DNA of 64,000 nucleotides from Mycobacteroides immunogenum (GTDB lineage Bacteria > Actinomycetota > Actinomycetes > Mycobacteriales > Mycobacteriaceae), in contig NZ_CP011530.1 in the NCBI RefSeq assembly GCF_001605725.1, positions 1,426,001 to 1,490,000 of the forward strand, written 5' to 3'. The translations under genes were made by a program, and so were the position numbers. The notes beneath the pieces are model-generated. The model was not told the origin of the DNA. It worked only from the letters and a program-made list of their open reading frames with translations, and searched no databases. Position 1 is the stretch's first letter. Each line of letters starts with the position of its first letter. Positions 24,803 through 35,583 of this stretch are shown piece by piece.

Positions 24803-26290
24803 ATGGACCGGCGGGGCTTCCTGGCGGCCACCGTGGCGATAGCAGCTGGGGCGGCGGCAGCGTGCGCCGCACCGCCGCCACCTCGTGCCACTTCTCTCGG
24901 CCAGGCGCACTACGCCTCACTGCTCGACGCGGCGAACGCCGTGCGTAGCGGGCGGGTGTCGCCCACAGAGCTCACGTCGATGATGCTGGCTCGAATAGCC
25001 CGCCTGCAGCCCCGGCTACACGCTTACGTGACGGTTACCGAAGAGCTGGCCATGCGCCAGGCCGCGATCGCTGACAGGGAGGTCCGCGATGGCCATTATC
25101 GCGGACCACTGCACGGAATCCCTATCGCCGTCAAGGATTTGATTCGAACCAGGGGTGTCCTCACCACGGCAGAGATGCCGATTCACGCGCAGTACCGGCC
25201 GGACTACAACGCGACGGTCATGGACAGGTTGGAGCGAGCCGGGGCGATCCTGCTCGGCAAGCTCGCGATGACGGAGGGCGCTGGCGGGGACCACCATCCC
25301 GCGTTCGGGCCGGCACCGGTCAATCCGTGGAACAAGGACCACTCACCCGGGGCCTCATCGAGTGGTCCGGGAGTGGCCACCGCGGCTGGTCTCTGTTTCG
25401 GTTCCATCGGAAGCGATACCACGGGCTCGATCAGGTATCCGGCGGCGGCGAACGGTGTCACGGGCATTAAGCCGACATGGGGCCGGGTGAGTAGATACGG
25501 TGTATTCCCCTTGGCGGAGAGCCTCGATCACGTTGGCCCGATGGCTCGTTCCGCGGCGGACGCGGCGGCGCTGTTGGCCGCGATCGCCGGGTTCGACGAC
25601 AACGACCCCACCACGCTCACCGCATCCGTGCCCGACTATCTGGCCGAGATCGGTGCAGGTGTCGAAGGTTTGCGGGTGGGTATCGACACGGAATACAACG
25701 AGAGAGACGCAGTCCCGGAGACCGTCGCCATGGTGCGGGAAGCCGGGGCGGTGCTGGAATCTCTTGGTGCGGTGACCCAACATGTCAAAGTCCCAGATAC
25801 CCGCGAATTGATAGACGCGGGATTCGCCTCGTGCGCGGCAGAGGCGGCCCTTGCGCACGAGGCGACGTACCCTTCGCGTGCTTCCGAGTACGGTTCACTG
25901 CGGCAACTTTTGGATGCGGGCAGGGCGGCGACGGGCGCCGAGGTGATGAAGGCCCAGCATGCGCGTGTGGTCTTCTCGCGTGGTCTCGAGGACCTGTTCT
26001 CCACCATCGACGTGCTCCTCACGCCCACACAACCGCTGTCCAATCTGACCATCGGACAGATGGAGCACGTCTGGACAACCGCCCAGGGGCGCGCGCTCAT
26101 GTGGCGATTCACCGAGCCGTTCAACATGTCCGGTAACCCCACGATCACACTGCCCGGCGGATTCACGGCAGACGGATTACCGCTGGCGTTTCAGCTTGTC
26201 GCGCGGCATCTCGGCGAAAGCCTTTTGATAAGAACCGGTTATGCGTACCAGCAGGTCACTGATTGGCACTGTAGACACCCGTTGTTGTGA
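24803..26290 (+). CDS. Tat-exported lipoprotein amidase (amidase signature family)
   Basis: A 495-residue amidase-signature hydrolase. The N terminus MDRRGFLAATVAIAAG carries a twin-arginine motif, and the run AAAAC at residue 21 is a plausible lipobox, so it appears to be a Tat-dependent lipoprotein. The catalytic triad is complete: Lys in IPIAVKDLI, Ser in GASSSGPGVATAAG and the nucleophile Ser in GSDTTGSIRYPAAANGVTGIKPTWG. The family hydrolyses amides; a surface substrate is inferred from the signal. It is not in an obvious operon: an 88-base spacer follows the flavin gene. Confidence 0.85.
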   Translation: MDRRGFLAATVAIAAGAAAACAAPPPPRATSLGQAHYASLLDAANAVRSGRVSPTELTSMMLARIARLQPRLHAYVTVTEELAMRQAAIADREVRDGHYRGPLHGIPIAVKDLIRTRGVLTTAEMPIHAQYRPDYNATVMDRLERAGAILLGKLAMTEGAGGDHHPAFGPAPVNPWNKDHSPGASSSGPGVATAAGLCFGSIGSDTTGSIRYPAAANGVTGIKPTWGRVSRYGVFPLAESLDHVGPMARSAADAAALLAAIAGFDDNDPTTLTASVPDYLAEIGAGVEGLRVGIDTEYNERDAVPETVAMVREAGAVLESLGAVTQHVKVPDTRELIDAGFASCAAEAALAHEATYPSRASEYGSLRQLLDAGRAATGAEVMKAQHARVVFSRGLEDLFSTIDVLLTPTQPLSNLTIGQMEHVWTTAQGRALMWRFTEPFNMSGNPTITLPGGFTADGLPLAFQLVARHLGESLLIRTGYAYQQVTDWHCRHPLL

Positions 26291-26300
26291 CTGGTTCTGC

Positions 26301-26975
26301 TCACCACACCAGCGGCACCAGACGGCTGTGAACTTTCTCGGTGTATTCGTCGTAGCCCGGTAGGTCGTTGCGCAGCATCTTTTCCTCATCGACGATGCGT
26401 ATCACCAGTGATGCCGCCGCTGGGATGACCGCCAGCAGACCCCAATACGACCCCAAGGCCAGCGGCATACCCGCCATCATCACCAGAGAGCCGGTGTACA
26501 TGGGATGGCGAACCAGCCCGTACAAGCCGGTCGAGGTGACGGTCTGACTGGATTCGACCGTGATGCTGGCGGCGGCGTAGTTGTTTTGGACCACCACCAA
26601 GGTGGCGACGCCCAATCCGCCGATCATCAGTACCTCACCGACGATCGTCAGCCAGGTCGGTACATGAGACCAGCCGAACCGGTGATCGAAGGCGCTCACC
26701 ACGACGATCGCGAGGAACGAGCTCAGTAGCACCGAGACCGCGAACTTTTGCACCGGGCGGGTTTCCGCGATGGGGCCACCGTGGAGACGCCGCCGCAACA
26801 CTGCGGGGTTCGATCTGGCCAAGTAGATCGAGGAGACAGTGGAGCAGACCGCAAAGATCGCCAGAAAGGCCCAACCCTGCCAGTAGTCGAATGTGCCAGC
26901 GGGCCAGAAGAGTGCCGCCCCAAACACCGCGAGCGCGATGATTCCTGAAACGAATGCCTGTACACCAGTTTTCAT
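26301..26975 (-). CDS. Isoprenylcysteine carboxyl methyltransferase-type membrane protein, Rv1216c-like
   Basis: A 224-residue protein with about five transmembrane segments and the ICMT/PEMT C-terminal signature YGLVRHPMYTGSLVMMAGMPLALGS followed by EEKMLRNDLPGYDEYTEKV. Members methylate lipids or small molecules with S-adenosylmethionine. Length and position match Rv1216c, last gene of the raaS-efflux cluster. It starts 13 bases after the permease gene on the same strand, so it is probably in the same operon. Confidence 0.8.
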   Translation of the reverse strand: MKTGVQAFVSGIIALAVFGAALFWPAGTFDYWQGWAFLAIFAVCSTVSSIYLARSNPAVLRRRLHGGPIAETRPVQKFAVSVLLSSFLAIVVVSAFDHRFGWSHVPTWLTIVGEVLMIGGLGVATLVVVQNNYAAASITVESSQTVTSTGLYGLVRHPMYTGSLVMMAGMPLALGSYWGLLAVIPAAASLVIRIVDEEKMLRNDLPGYDEYTEKVHSRLVPLVW

Positions 26976-26988
26976 GGAACTTCCCTTC

Positions 26989-28611
26989 TCAGATTGCGTC
27001 GCGCCGGCGATATATCTCGCCCGCCGCCGCTGCTAAACCGGAGCCGATCACGACAAGAAGCGACATGGTGAGCCATGGGTAGTCGACAGGTGCGCTGACG
27101 CGCATCACCGGCGATAGCTTCACCAACCACGACGGCAGCTGCAATATCCCGGCATAGAGCATGCCCACCGAGAAGGCGACCACCAGCCAGCCGATCCAGC
27201 TCTGCCGCAAGGAGACTGCGATAGCGGCTATGCCACATACCACCAACAGCGCTGGAATTTGAGCCAGCCCGGCAAGGATGAGACGCCACACCAGATCGGG
27301 TTCGTGCAGAGTGCTGGCGGCGCCCAATCCCGCGCCGAGACCGGCGATTGTCATCAGCAGTGCGCTGCCCAACGCGGTTATTGCGACGGCGGACAGCAGC
27401 CAGTTCCAGCGCGACACGGCGCGGGCCAGCACGGCCTCGGCAATACCCGACTGCTCATCCTTGGCCAGCTTCAGGATCGCTGAGACGACGTAGGCGGTTA
27501 CCGCGATGGCGAGTACCTGGTTGAAGGTGGCGAAAATGCTGTCGAGGCCGTGGGACTTGAACGCGCGCGCCAGCAGCGGGTTGGTATCAATGGAATCGCG
27601 AAGGCTCTTGGCCATCGATCCGAATGCCATGCCGCCCAGAAAGACTCCGACGGACCATCCGGTGAGTAATCCGCGCTGCAGTTGCAGGTTCAGCCCGAAC
27701 AAAGACTTGATCTCATGTGCGTTGGGGTTCTCGCCGCGCGACGGCAGCACACCCGCGTCGTATTGGCGGTGCCCCTCCAGGATATGTGCGGTGAGCATGA
27801 GTCCGAGGGTGGTGCCCACCAGCAGCAGGAAGGGCCACCAGCGCAAGTCGACGAACGGCCGCATCTGCTGCGCCCAGGCCAGCGGCGAGAGCCAACTGAG
27901 GGCGCTGCCCTTGTTGTCGATGATATCGCCGAGCCCACGAATCACGACCGCCGCGGCGAGGGCCGCCATGGCGGCGCCGCTGCCGGCCCGAGAGGTTCGC
28001 CAGAGTTGTGCTGTGACAGCGGCAATACCGGCGAAGACCATGGAAGCGCCGGTGATTCCGAGGCTGATTCCGAGGCTGTTGGCGAAGTCGAAGCCCGCCG
28101 CTGACAATGCCACCGTCATGGCGACGGCGAGGACGGCATTCATCAGGCCCACCACGATCAGGGCGGCGTACGTGCGTGCCTGATGGCCGATGACTGCCGA
28201 CATCACCAGCTCGGCACCGCCGGACTCTTCTTCGGCGCGGGTATGGCGGATCACGGTCAGAATCGACATGATCGCTGCCGCCGCGATCATGACGGTCATG
28301 AGTTCATTGGCGACCATGACACCGATATCGGTTTCGTTGATCCCAAAGTTCGGTCCACCCATGATGATTCCGGCCGGCGTCTTCATCATGGTGACCCGGG
28401 CCATGCGGTCGGCGGCCGTGGGATACATCGACTTGAACGCCAACGGTGTGTAGGTCATCAGCAGTGTCAGCCAGCCCACCCACATGCAGATCCGGAACCG
28501 GTCGCGGCGCAGCGCCAAGACGATCAACGTGCTGATACCGGTCAGTGGGTGTCGGGGGGTGCCCTCCGCGATCGGCCGGCGGAGGGGAAGTGTCGCGTAG
28601 TCGGTGGTCAC
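26989..28611 (-). CDS. ABC exporter permease, Rv1217c-like (tetronasin/antibiotic type)
   Basis: A 540-residue polytopic membrane protein with roughly 12 hydrophobic segments, typical of the actinobacterial ABC-2 'polyketide antibiotic exporter' permeases. [48 protein letters not shown] is the characteristic first periplasmic-to-cytoplasmic stretch. It overlaps its ATPase gene by 4 bases. The Rv1217c-Rv1218c pump is linked to multidrug efflux and to RaaS-dependent survival in M. tuberculosis (recall). Confidence 0.87.
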   Translation of the reverse strand: MTTDYATLPLRRPIAEGTPRHPLTGISTLIVLALRRDRFRICMWVGWLTLLMTYTPLAFKSMYPTAADRMARVTMMKTPAGIIMGGPNFGINETDIGVMVANELMTVMIAAAAIMSILTVIRHTRAEEESGGAELVMSAVIGHQARTYAALIVVGLMNAVLAVAMTVALSAAGFDFANSLGISLGITGASMVFAGIAAVTAQLWRTSRAGSGAAMAALAAAVVIRGLGDIIDNKGSALSWLSPLAWAQQMRPFVDLRWWPFLLLVGTTLGLMLTAHILEGHRQYDAGVLPSRGENPNAHEIKSLFGLNLQLQRGLLTGWSVGVFLGGMAFGSMAKSLRDSIDTNPLLARAFKSHGLDSIFATFNQVLAIAVTAYVVSAILKLAKDEQSGIAEAVLARAVSRWNWLLSAVAITALGSALLMTIAGLGAGLGAASTLHEPDLVWRLILAGLAQIPALLVVCGIAAIAVSLRQSWIGWLVVAFSVGMLYAGILQLPSWLVKLSPVMRVSAPVDYPWLTMSLLVVIGSGLAAAAGEIYRRRDAI

Positions 28612-29513
28612 CGGGACACGCCCTGATACTCACGCATGAACAGTTCCTCGAGGGAGGCGGGAGCCACACTGAGATCGACTATTCCAAGGGCTGCCAGTTG
28701 TTCCATGGTGCGGTCCAGGTCACTGCGGTCCACCGTGAAGGATGCCCGGTTACCGCCGATGGTGACATCGCGCAGCTGCGGAATCGATTTGAGCCCTGAA
28801 GGATTGGACAACGTTCGGACCGTGACCGATGTTCGCATGAAATGCCGGAGCTCGGCCAGCGAGCCGGAGAGCACGGTACGTCCGGCGCGCACGATGGTCA
28901 CCCGGTGGCAGAGTTTCTCCACCTCGGCCAGGATGTGGCTGGAAAGTAGGACCGCGCAGCCGCGGGTGGAAACCTCGGCCACGCACTGTTGAAACACGGT
29001 TTCCATCAAGGGGTCCAGGCCGGACGTCGGCTCGTCGAGAATGAACAGCTCCGCGTCTGAACAGAAGGCGGCAATCAGCGCCACCTTCTGCCGATTTCCC
29101 TTCGAATACGTGCGTGCCTTCTTCGAGGGGTCCAGTTCGAAGCGTTCGATGAGTTCGTTGCGCCGGGGAATCGAAATATGTTCGGCGCCTCTCATTCTGG
29201 TCAAGAAATCGATGGCCTGACCACCGGTGAGATTGGGCCATAGCGTGACATCACCGGGCACGTAGGCGATGAGCCGATGCAGGTCGACGGCATTGACCCA
29301 CGGGTCGCCACCCAGCAGCTGTACCGTGCCGGCGTCCGCGCGCAGCAGTCCCAGCAGCACCCGAATGGTGGTGGACTTGCCTGCGCCGTTGGGGCCCAGG
29401 AATCCTGCCACCTCGCCGTGGGCAACCGAGAGGTCTAGACCGTCAAGCGCCTTGGTCTTTCCGAATGACTTGGTGAGTCCTCGTATTTCGACGGCCAGAT
29501 TCTGGTATGTCAC
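28608..29513 (-). CDS. ABC exporter ATP-binding protein, Rv1218c-like
   Basis: A 301-residue ATPase with Walker [10 protein letters not shown] (about residues 40-48), a signature-like [11 protein letters not shown], Walker [14 protein letters not shown], and the H-loop in LLSSHILAE. The C-terminal 90 residues resemble the regulatory domain of drug-export ATPases. It overlaps both the permease (4 bases) and the raaS gene (4 bases), giving a tightly coupled regulator-ATPase-permease operon. Confidence 0.93.
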   Translation of the reverse strand: MTYQNLAVEIRGLTKSFGKTKALDGLDLSVAHGEVAGFLGPNGAGKSTTIRVLLGLLRADAGTVQLLGGDPWVNAVDLHRLIAYVPGDVTLWPNLTGGQAIDFLTRMRGAEHISIPRRNELIERFELDPSKKARTYSKGNRQKVALIAAFCSDAELFILDEPTSGLDPLMETVFQQCVAEVSTRGCAVLLSSHILAEVEKLCHRVTIVRAGRTVLSGSLAELRHFMRTSVTVRTLSNPSGLKSIPQLRDVTIGGNRASFTVDRSDLDRTMEQLAALGIVDLSVAPASLEELFMREYQGVSR

Positions 29514-30154
29514 TTCGGATCTCCTTCGTTGAGAGGTTTATCCCGTTCTGCGGCAAAGGCGTCGAGCATGGTGGAGTCGGTCATGAGACCTTCGGTGTAG
29601 ACCTCGATCGCGGGGAAGATCAGTTCATCGGAGTAGCGCCGCAAGATTGTCCGCAGATCCTCGTTGGGGTGCATCTGCACGTAAATGATCAGAGAGCCAA
29701 CGCTGTTCAGGGAAAGCCACAAGGCACGCCCTTTGGGATCGCGGCTGGCCCTGATGGTGCCCGCGCGTACGCCCTCTTCGAGGTATTCCTCGGCATTGTC
29801 AATGGAGCGTTGCAGGAAGGCCCGGCCCGGCTCACCGCCGGACTGCACGCTGTGTAGCAGGTATCGCACCATCGGCGCGAACGTTTCGATCTCGTCGAGG
29901 GCGTCCAGCCAGACCTGCGGATCGTTCGAGGTGATGGTGCGTGATTTCTCCGAGCGGATGTATTCCAGCAGGTACTCGTCCACCGCCTGCCGCAGCCCGT
30001 CCTTGGACCCGTAGTGGTGGATGACCAGCCCGGGGCTGACCCCCGCCGCGTCGGCGATGGATCGCACGCTCGCTCCGTAACCCTGCTCGCCCCACAGCTT
30101 GATGGCGGCGTCGCGAATGCGGGCGGAGGCGGTGAGGTCATCGACTGAACGCAT
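29510..30154 (-). CDS. raaS: TetR-family regulator, RaaS-like
   Basis: A 214-residue TetR protein with the helix-turn-helix [31 protein letters not shown] at about residues 28-58 and a variable helical ligand domain. It corresponds to Rv1219c (RaaS), which represses the Rv1218c-Rv1217c pump. ATG 30154 lies inside a perfect inverted repeat, with a -10 box seven bases upstream, so the transcript is probably leaderless and autorepressed. An in-frame codon at 30172 would add six residues but is upstream of the presumed RNA start. Confidence 0.9.
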   Translation of the reverse strand: MRSVDDLTASARIRDAAIKLWGEQGYGASVRSIADAAGVSPGLVIHHYGSKDGLRQAVDEYLLEYIRSEKSRTITSNDPQVWLDALDEIETFAPMVRYLLHSVQSGGEPGRAFLQRSIDNAEEYLEEGVRAGTIRASRDPKGRALWLSLNSVGSLIIYVQMHPNEDLRTILRRYSDELIFPAIEVYTEGLMTDSTMLDAFAAERDKPLNEGDPK

Positions 30155-30181
30155 GTTTAATAGGCTAAACATGCGTTCAGT
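30144..30181 (-). promoter_or_regulatory. raaS operator-promoter: perfect 16-6-16 inverted repeat containing the -10 box and start codon
   Basis: Arms ACTGAACGCATGTTTA (30144-30159) and its exact complement (30166-30181) flank six bases. The minus-strand -10 TAGCCT (30162-30167) spans the centre, and the raaS ATG (30154-30152) lies in the left arm. Repressor bound here would occlude polymerase and the RNA start together. A TetR dimer pair could occupy arms this long. Confidence 0.8.
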
Positions 30182-30206
30182 GGGAAGTCAAGGATGTTTG
30201 TGGTGG

Positions 30207-30220
30207 CGCCGAGTGTGAGC
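30207..30220. repeat. Copy of the CGCCGAGTGTGAGC element
   Basis: This copy is a direct repeat of the left arm of the hairpin at 30237-30270, offset by 30 bases. It is intergenic. Confidence 0.65.
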
Positions 30221-30236
30221 GCAGGTGCGACAAAAA

Positions 30237-30270
30237 CGCCGAGTGTGAGCACTGGTGCTCACACTCGGCG
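30237..30270 (-). terminator. Intrinsic terminator-like hairpin after the O-methyltransferase gene
   Basis: Perfect 16-base arms, CGCCGAGTGTGAGCAC and its complement, with a two-base centre. On the minus strand the stem is followed by TTTTTG, a true U-tract. It lies 18 bases downstream of the Rv1220c-like stop and would stop transcription before the raaS promoter. The arms are copies of the GCCGAGTGTGAGC element. Confidence 0.75.
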
Positions 30271-30288
30271 GGGGAGAAGGTGGACTGT

Positions 30289-30978
30289 TTAGTCGCGGGT
30301 GGCGGCGAGCAGGCCGTCGCCCAGCGGAATCAGTACCGCGGTGAACCGCCCGTCGTCGGCGATGATGCGCGCGGCCTCGCGTGCCCCCACCACATCGGGA
30401 TCGTTGGCGCTCGGATCACCCGCACGGCCACCCGCGGATATCCCGTGGATGACGACGGCGCCGCCCGGCCGCAGCAGACGAATGCCGCCGGCCAAGAAAT
30501 CCGGTTGGTCGGCCGGGGCGGCATCGATCACAAGCAGGTCGTAGGACTCATCGGCCAGCCGGGGCAATACCTCTTGGGCACGCCCACCGATCAGCCGGGT
30601 GCGCGAGGGCGCGATGGAGGCCTCCGAGAATGCCTGTTTGGCGCTGCGCTGATGTTCGGGTTCCACGTCGATGGTCGTCAGCACGCCGTCCTCACGCATA
30701 CCTGAGAGCAGCCAAAGGCCGCTGACCCCGGCGCCTGTGCCGACTTCGACCACGGCCTTGCCACCCGAAAGGCGCGCGAACACGCTCAGGAGTGCGCCTA
30801 CCGCAGGCGTCACCGGGCCCGCGCCCAGGTCAACGGCTCGTTCCCTGGCCGCGGCGACGATGTCATCTTCGAAGATGGCGCCCTCGGCGTGGCTCACCAT
30901 CGCCTCGACGCGGGATCGATCTGCGCTGCTGGTCACGATTCGATCCTGTCGAGCCTGAGTGAATCTGTCCTGCGACAC
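30289..30978 (-). CDS. SAM-dependent O-methyltransferase, Rv1220c-like
   Basis: A 229-residue class I methyltransferase of the catechol/caffeoyl-CoA O-methyltransferase type. [19 protein letters not shown] is the SAM glycine-rich loop, [11 protein letters not shown] the acidic loop and [17 protein letters not shown] the metal-binding region. It corresponds to Rv1220c, upstream of and divergent from sigE. GTG 30978 has GGGAG six bases upstream; GTG 30936 would give 215 residues, the recalled tuberculosis length, so the start is uncertain. Confidence 0.88.
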   Translation of the reverse strand: MSQDRFTQARQDRIVTSSADRSRVEAMVSHAEGAIFEDDIVAAARERAVDLGAGPVTPAVGALLSVFARLSGGKAVVEVGTGAGVSGLWLLSGMREDGVLTTIDVEPEHQRSAKQAFSEASIAPSRTRLIGGRAQEVLPRLADESYDLLVIDAAPADQPDFLAGGIRLLRPGGAVVIHGISAGGRAGDPSANDPDVVGAREAARIIADDGRFTAVLIPLGDGLLAATRD

Positions 30979-31076
30979 GCCGAACTCCCGAAGGATCGGG
31001 CGGGTTTCCCGTGTGGAAATCCCTGGTGAGATCGGATCGAGACCGCATTCTCAGGAAGAGTTAAGTTAGCTCCTAA

Positions 31077-31880
31077 GTGACCCATACCTGGGTGGTAGAG
31101 GGTCAGTGCATGTCGCGATCCATCCTGAACCAGAGCCTGAGTGCCCCGCGTCTTTCCGGGAATAACACCGATGGCATCTGGGTTGAGCAAGCTGACGGTC
31201 TCCCCACTGGGGGCGAGGCAGCCACAACCGAACAGGAGGAACACGCGATTTCGCTTACGCGTATCAGCGAGCCCGAGTACACCGAATTCGTCGAGGACAT
31301 CAACCCCGACGAGCTATCTGGGACCGCAGTATTCGATGCCACCGGCGACCAGGCGGCCATGCCGTCGTGGGACGAGCTGGTTCGTGAGCATGCCGACCGC
31401 GTGTACCGCCTGGCCTATCGGCTCTCGGGCAGCCAGCAGGACGCCGAGGATCTGACTCAGGAAACGTTCATCAGGGTGTTCCGCTCGCTGCAGAACTACC
31501 AGCCCGGCACCTTCGAAGGTTGGCTGCACCGCATCACCACCAACCTGTTCCTGGACATGGTTCGCCGCCGCGGCCGCATCCGTATGGAGGCCTTGCCTGA
31601 GGACTACGACCGTGTGCCGGCAACCGACCCCGATCCTGAGCAGATCTACCACGACGCTCAGCTGGACGCGGACCTGCAAGCGGCGCTGGACTCACTGGCA
31701 CCGGAGTTTCGTGCCGCCGTGGTCCTGTGTGACATCGAAGGCCTGTCCTACGAGGAAATCGGCGCCACCCTGGATGTGAAGCTCGGCACCGTCCGCAGCC
31801 GCATCCACCGCGGTCGGCAGGCGATCCGTGACTACCTGGCTGCACACTCCTCGGCGTCCGCACTCGCGGCCGCTGAGTAG
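31077..31880 (+). CDS. sigE: ECF sigma factor SigE
   Basis: A 267-residue extracytoplasmic-function sigma factor for envelope, heat and detergent stress. Sigma-2 covers about 97-165 ([56 protein letters not shown]) and sigma-4 about 200-255 ([25 protein letters not shown]). From residue 83 it is nearly identical to Rv1221; the N-terminal 80 residues are divergent, as in other species. GTG 31077 has TAAGTT nine bases upstream; ATG 31110 is an alternative. SigE is known to have several promoters, so more than one start could be used. Confidence 0.93.
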   Translation: MTHTWVVEGQCMSRSILNQSLSAPRLSGNNTDGIWVEQADGLPTGGEAATTEQEEHAISLTRISEPEYTEFVEDINPDELSGTAVFDATGDQAAMPSWDELVREHADRVYRLAYRLSGSQQDAEDLTQETFIRVFRSLQNYQPGTFEGWLHRITTNLFLDMVRRRGRIRMEALPEDYDRVPATDPDPEQIYHDAQLDADLQAALDSLAPEFRAAVVLCDIEGLSYEEIGATLDVKLGTVRSRIHRGRQAIRDYLAAHSSASALAAAE

Positions 31881-31986
31881 CGCGCGACACCGCGCAGGTT
31901 GGTACGCAATGAGTGCATTCGCGCGCTATCTTCGAGGTAGGCCGGTACGAGTCCGTCGGCCTTTCCGAACCGAAGGGAGCGTCGCC

Positions 31987-32430
31987 GTGGTGGATAGCGG
32001 CTCGTTCCGCAGGGCATTCTCGAGCTTCTCGTCCTTCTCGCGATTGCCGTCCCCGTTCGCCTCGCAGAGCGGGGCGCCGGTAGGCGCCCCACGGCAGTTC
32101 GGATCCACCGAGCATCTGTCCACGGAGGCGATAGCGGCATTCGTCGATGGCGAACTCCGGATGAGTGCGCACCTGCGGGCCGCACACCATCTGTCGATGT
32201 GTGCCGAATGCGCACTGGAGATCGACGCGCAACGTCAGGCGCGTAGCGCGCTGCGCGACTCCGGAGCCATCCGGGTGCCGGGTTCGCTGCTCGGGCTGCT
32301 CAGCCAGATTCCTCATATTCCGCACGATGTCGCCTCGCCCCAGCAGTCGGCCCATGACGGCGACCTGCCGCAGACATTGGGCAATGACGCGGTGCGGCCA
32401 GATAGCCGAGCACGCCGTAAGCGCCGGTAG
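31987..32430 (+). CDS. rseA: Anti-sigma-E factor RseA
   Basis: A 147-residue cytoplasmic zinc-associated anti-sigma factor. The ZAS motif H-x3-C-x2-C is seen in AHHLSMCAEC, preceded by TEAIAAFVDGELRMSAH, matching Rv1222. It holds SigE inactive until redox change or phosphorylation-triggered degradation. GTG 31987 has GGGAG seven bases upstream; an Arg/Ser-rich N terminus (SFRRAFSSFSSFSRL) precedes the domain. It lies 106 bases after sigE and 9 before htrA in one operon. Confidence 0.92.
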   Translation: MVDSGSFRRAFSSFSSFSRLPSPFASQSGAPVGAPRQFGSTEHLSTEAIAAFVDGELRMSAHLRAAHHLSMCAECALEIDAQRQARSALRDSGAIRVPGSLLGLLSQIPHIPHDVASPQQSAHDGDLPQTLGNDAVRPDSRARRKRR

Positions 32431-33917
<1,487 letters not shown>

Positions 33918-33918
<1 letters not shown>

Positions 33919-34328
33919 TGTTCGGCAGCGTCGGCTGGGGAGAGCTACTGGTCCTGCTGATCGTGGGGCTCGTGGTCCTCGGCCCAGAGCGACTACCCGG
34001 GGCTATCCGGTGGACCACCGAATCGCTGCGCAAGGTCCGCGACTACGCCAGCGGCGCGACGGCGTCGTTGCGCGAGGAGCTGGGGCCGGAATTCGACGAT
34101 GTGCGCAAGCCGCTGGCCGAGTTGCAGAAGCTGCGCGGTATGACGCCGCGCGCCGTCATCACCAAACATCTTTTGGACGGCGATGATTCGGTACTCGATT
34201 CACTGACGAGGCCGTTGGATGACGTGCGGAAGGCTGTCACCGAGCCGGCGCCCACGCCTGTCGTCAACCCCGAACTCACCAAACCCGCGGAGCCCGGGCC
34301 GACGCGCTACGACGCCGACGCGACCTAA
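33918..34328 (+). CDS. tatB: Sec-independent translocase protein TatB
   Basis: A 136-residue protein with the TatA/B N terminus [22 protein letters not shown], an amphipathic helix after the [11 protein letters not shown] hinge, and a charged, Pro-rich tail. TatB forms the substrate receptor with TatC for folded twin-arginine proteins, of which the amidase in this window may be one. Its ATG overlaps the htrA stop, so it is co-translated. It corresponds to Rv1224. Confidence 0.93.
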
Positions 34329-34352
34329 CCCGCGCCCGCCTTCACCCCGTCC

Positions 34353-34411
34353 GCGAGCATGCCGAAATGTGCCCGATTCACGCCGAAAAAGGCACATTTG
34401 AGCATGCTCGC
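34353..34411. terminator. Bidirectional stem-loop between tatB and mrp
   Basis: Outer arms GCGAGCATG (34353-34361) and its complement (34403-34411), then a 3x3 internal loop, then inner arms AAATGTGCC (34365-34373) and its complement (34391-34399), with a 17-base loop. It lies between convergent genes and could terminate both. There is no clean U-tract, so function is inferred from position. Confidence 0.65.
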
Positions 34412-34423
34412 GCAGGCAAGGGC

Positions 34424-35560
34424 CTAGTTCCGCCGGGTGGTGTCGATGTTCAGCGACATACCCGCCAATCCGCGGCTGCGTGTCGAGAGCTTGTCCGCCA
34501 CCGCCCGAAGGGCCTGGCCCGCGGCTGAATCCGGCTGGCTGAGCACGATCGGCAGCCCGTCGTCGCCGCCCTCGCGCACGGCAGGGTCCAGTGGAACCTG
34601 GCCGAGCAGTGGCACCTTGGTGCCCACCACCTTGGTCAGGCTTTCGGCGACGGTGTCGCCACCGCCGGAACCGAACACTTCCATCCGGGTGCCGTCCGGC
34701 AGCACCAGCCAGGACATGTTCTCGACCACGCCGACAATGCGCTGACGGGTCTGGGTCGCGATGGCGCCCGCGCGCTCGGCCACCTCGGCGGCGGCCTGCT
34801 GCGGCGTGGTGACCACCAGGATCTCGGCGCCCGGAATCAGCTGCGCCACCGAGATCGCGACGTCGCCGGTACCCGGCGGCAGGTCCAGCAGCAGCACGTC
34901 CAAATCGCCCCAGAACACGTCGGCCAGGAACTGCTGCAGGGCACGGTGCAGCATCGGGCCGCGCCAGACCACCGGGGTGTTGCCCTGCGTGAACTGCGCG
35001 ATCGAAATGACCTTCACGTCATGAGCCACCGGGGGCAGGATCATCCGCTCCACTTGGGTCGGCCGGTCCGAGGTGCCCATCATGCGGGGCACCGAGTGGC
35101 CGTAGATATCGGCGTCGAGCAGCCCCACGGACAGTCCCTTGGCTGCCATCGCGGCAGCGAGATTGACTGTGACACTAGATTTTCCGACGCCACCCTTACC
35201 GGAGGCCACCGCGTACACGCGAGTGAGCGAACCCGGCTGGGCAAACGGGATGACCGGTTCGGGGCTGTCTCCGCGCAGCTGCTTGCGCAGCTCGGTGCGT
35301 TGCTCGTCATTCATGACGTCCAGCTGCACCCGCACGGTGCCCACCCCGTCGACGTCGGCGGCGGCCTGCGTCACCCGCTCGGCGATCTCGGCTTTCTTCG
35401 GGCATCCGGAAGTGGTGAGGTAAATGCCGATCTCGACGTTGTGCGCGTCGTCGAACGTGATGTCCTTGACCATCCCCAACTCGGTGATGGGACGGCGAAG
35501 TTCAGGGTCGATAACCCCGGCAAGTGCGCTGCGCACGGCCGAGGTGAGCTCGGATGTCAC
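34424..35560 (-). CDS. mrp: Iron-sulfur cluster carrier protein, Mrp/ApbC family
   Basis: A 378-residue P-loop ATPase. An N-terminal MIP18/DUF59 domain (about 1-85, with the Cys in TTSGCPKK) precedes the deviant Walker A VASGKGGVGKSS (about 118-129) and LLLDLPPGTGD. These proteins deliver iron-sulfur clusters to apoproteins. The usual C-terminal CxxC of the family is not evident in this sequence, as in other actinobacterial forms I recall, but I cannot be sure. It corresponds to Rv1229c. GTG 35560 has a leaderless-type -10 box. Confidence 0.9.
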   Translation of the reverse strand: MTSELTSAVRSALAGVIDPELRRPITELGMVKDITFDDAHNVEIGIYLTTSGCPKKAEIAERVTQAAADVDGVGTVRVQLDVMNDEQRTELRKQLRGDSPEPVIPFAQPGSLTRVYAVASGKGGVGKSSVTVNLAAAMAAKGLSVGLLDADIYGHSVPRMMGTSDRPTQVERMILPPVAHDVKVISIAQFTQGNTPVVWRGPMLHRALQQFLADVFWGDLDVLLLDLPPGTGDVAISVAQLIPGAEILVVTTPQQAAAEVAERAGAIATQTRQRIVGVVENMSWLVLPDGTRMEVFGSGGGDTVAESLTKVVGTKVPLLGQVPLDPAVREGGDDGLPIVLSQPDSAAGQALRAVADKLSTRSRGLAGMSLNIDTTRRN

Positions 35561-35566
35561 TAGCCG

Positions 35567-35572
35567 AGTCTA
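35567..35572 (-). promoter_or_regulatory. Candidate leaderless -10 (TAGACT) for mrp
   Basis: On the minus strand TAGACT is followed by six bases and GTG 35560. It falls in the 23-base spacer after the lytic transglycosylase gene, giving mrp its own promoter. Confidence 0.45.
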
Positions 35573-35583
35573 GGGCGTGCCGC

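Noticed and set aside
28050..28080. Short tandem GATTCCGAGGCT-like repeat
   Set aside because: It lies inside the ABC permease coding sequence and encodes a hydrophobic helix repeat (SLGISLG), so protein composition explains it.
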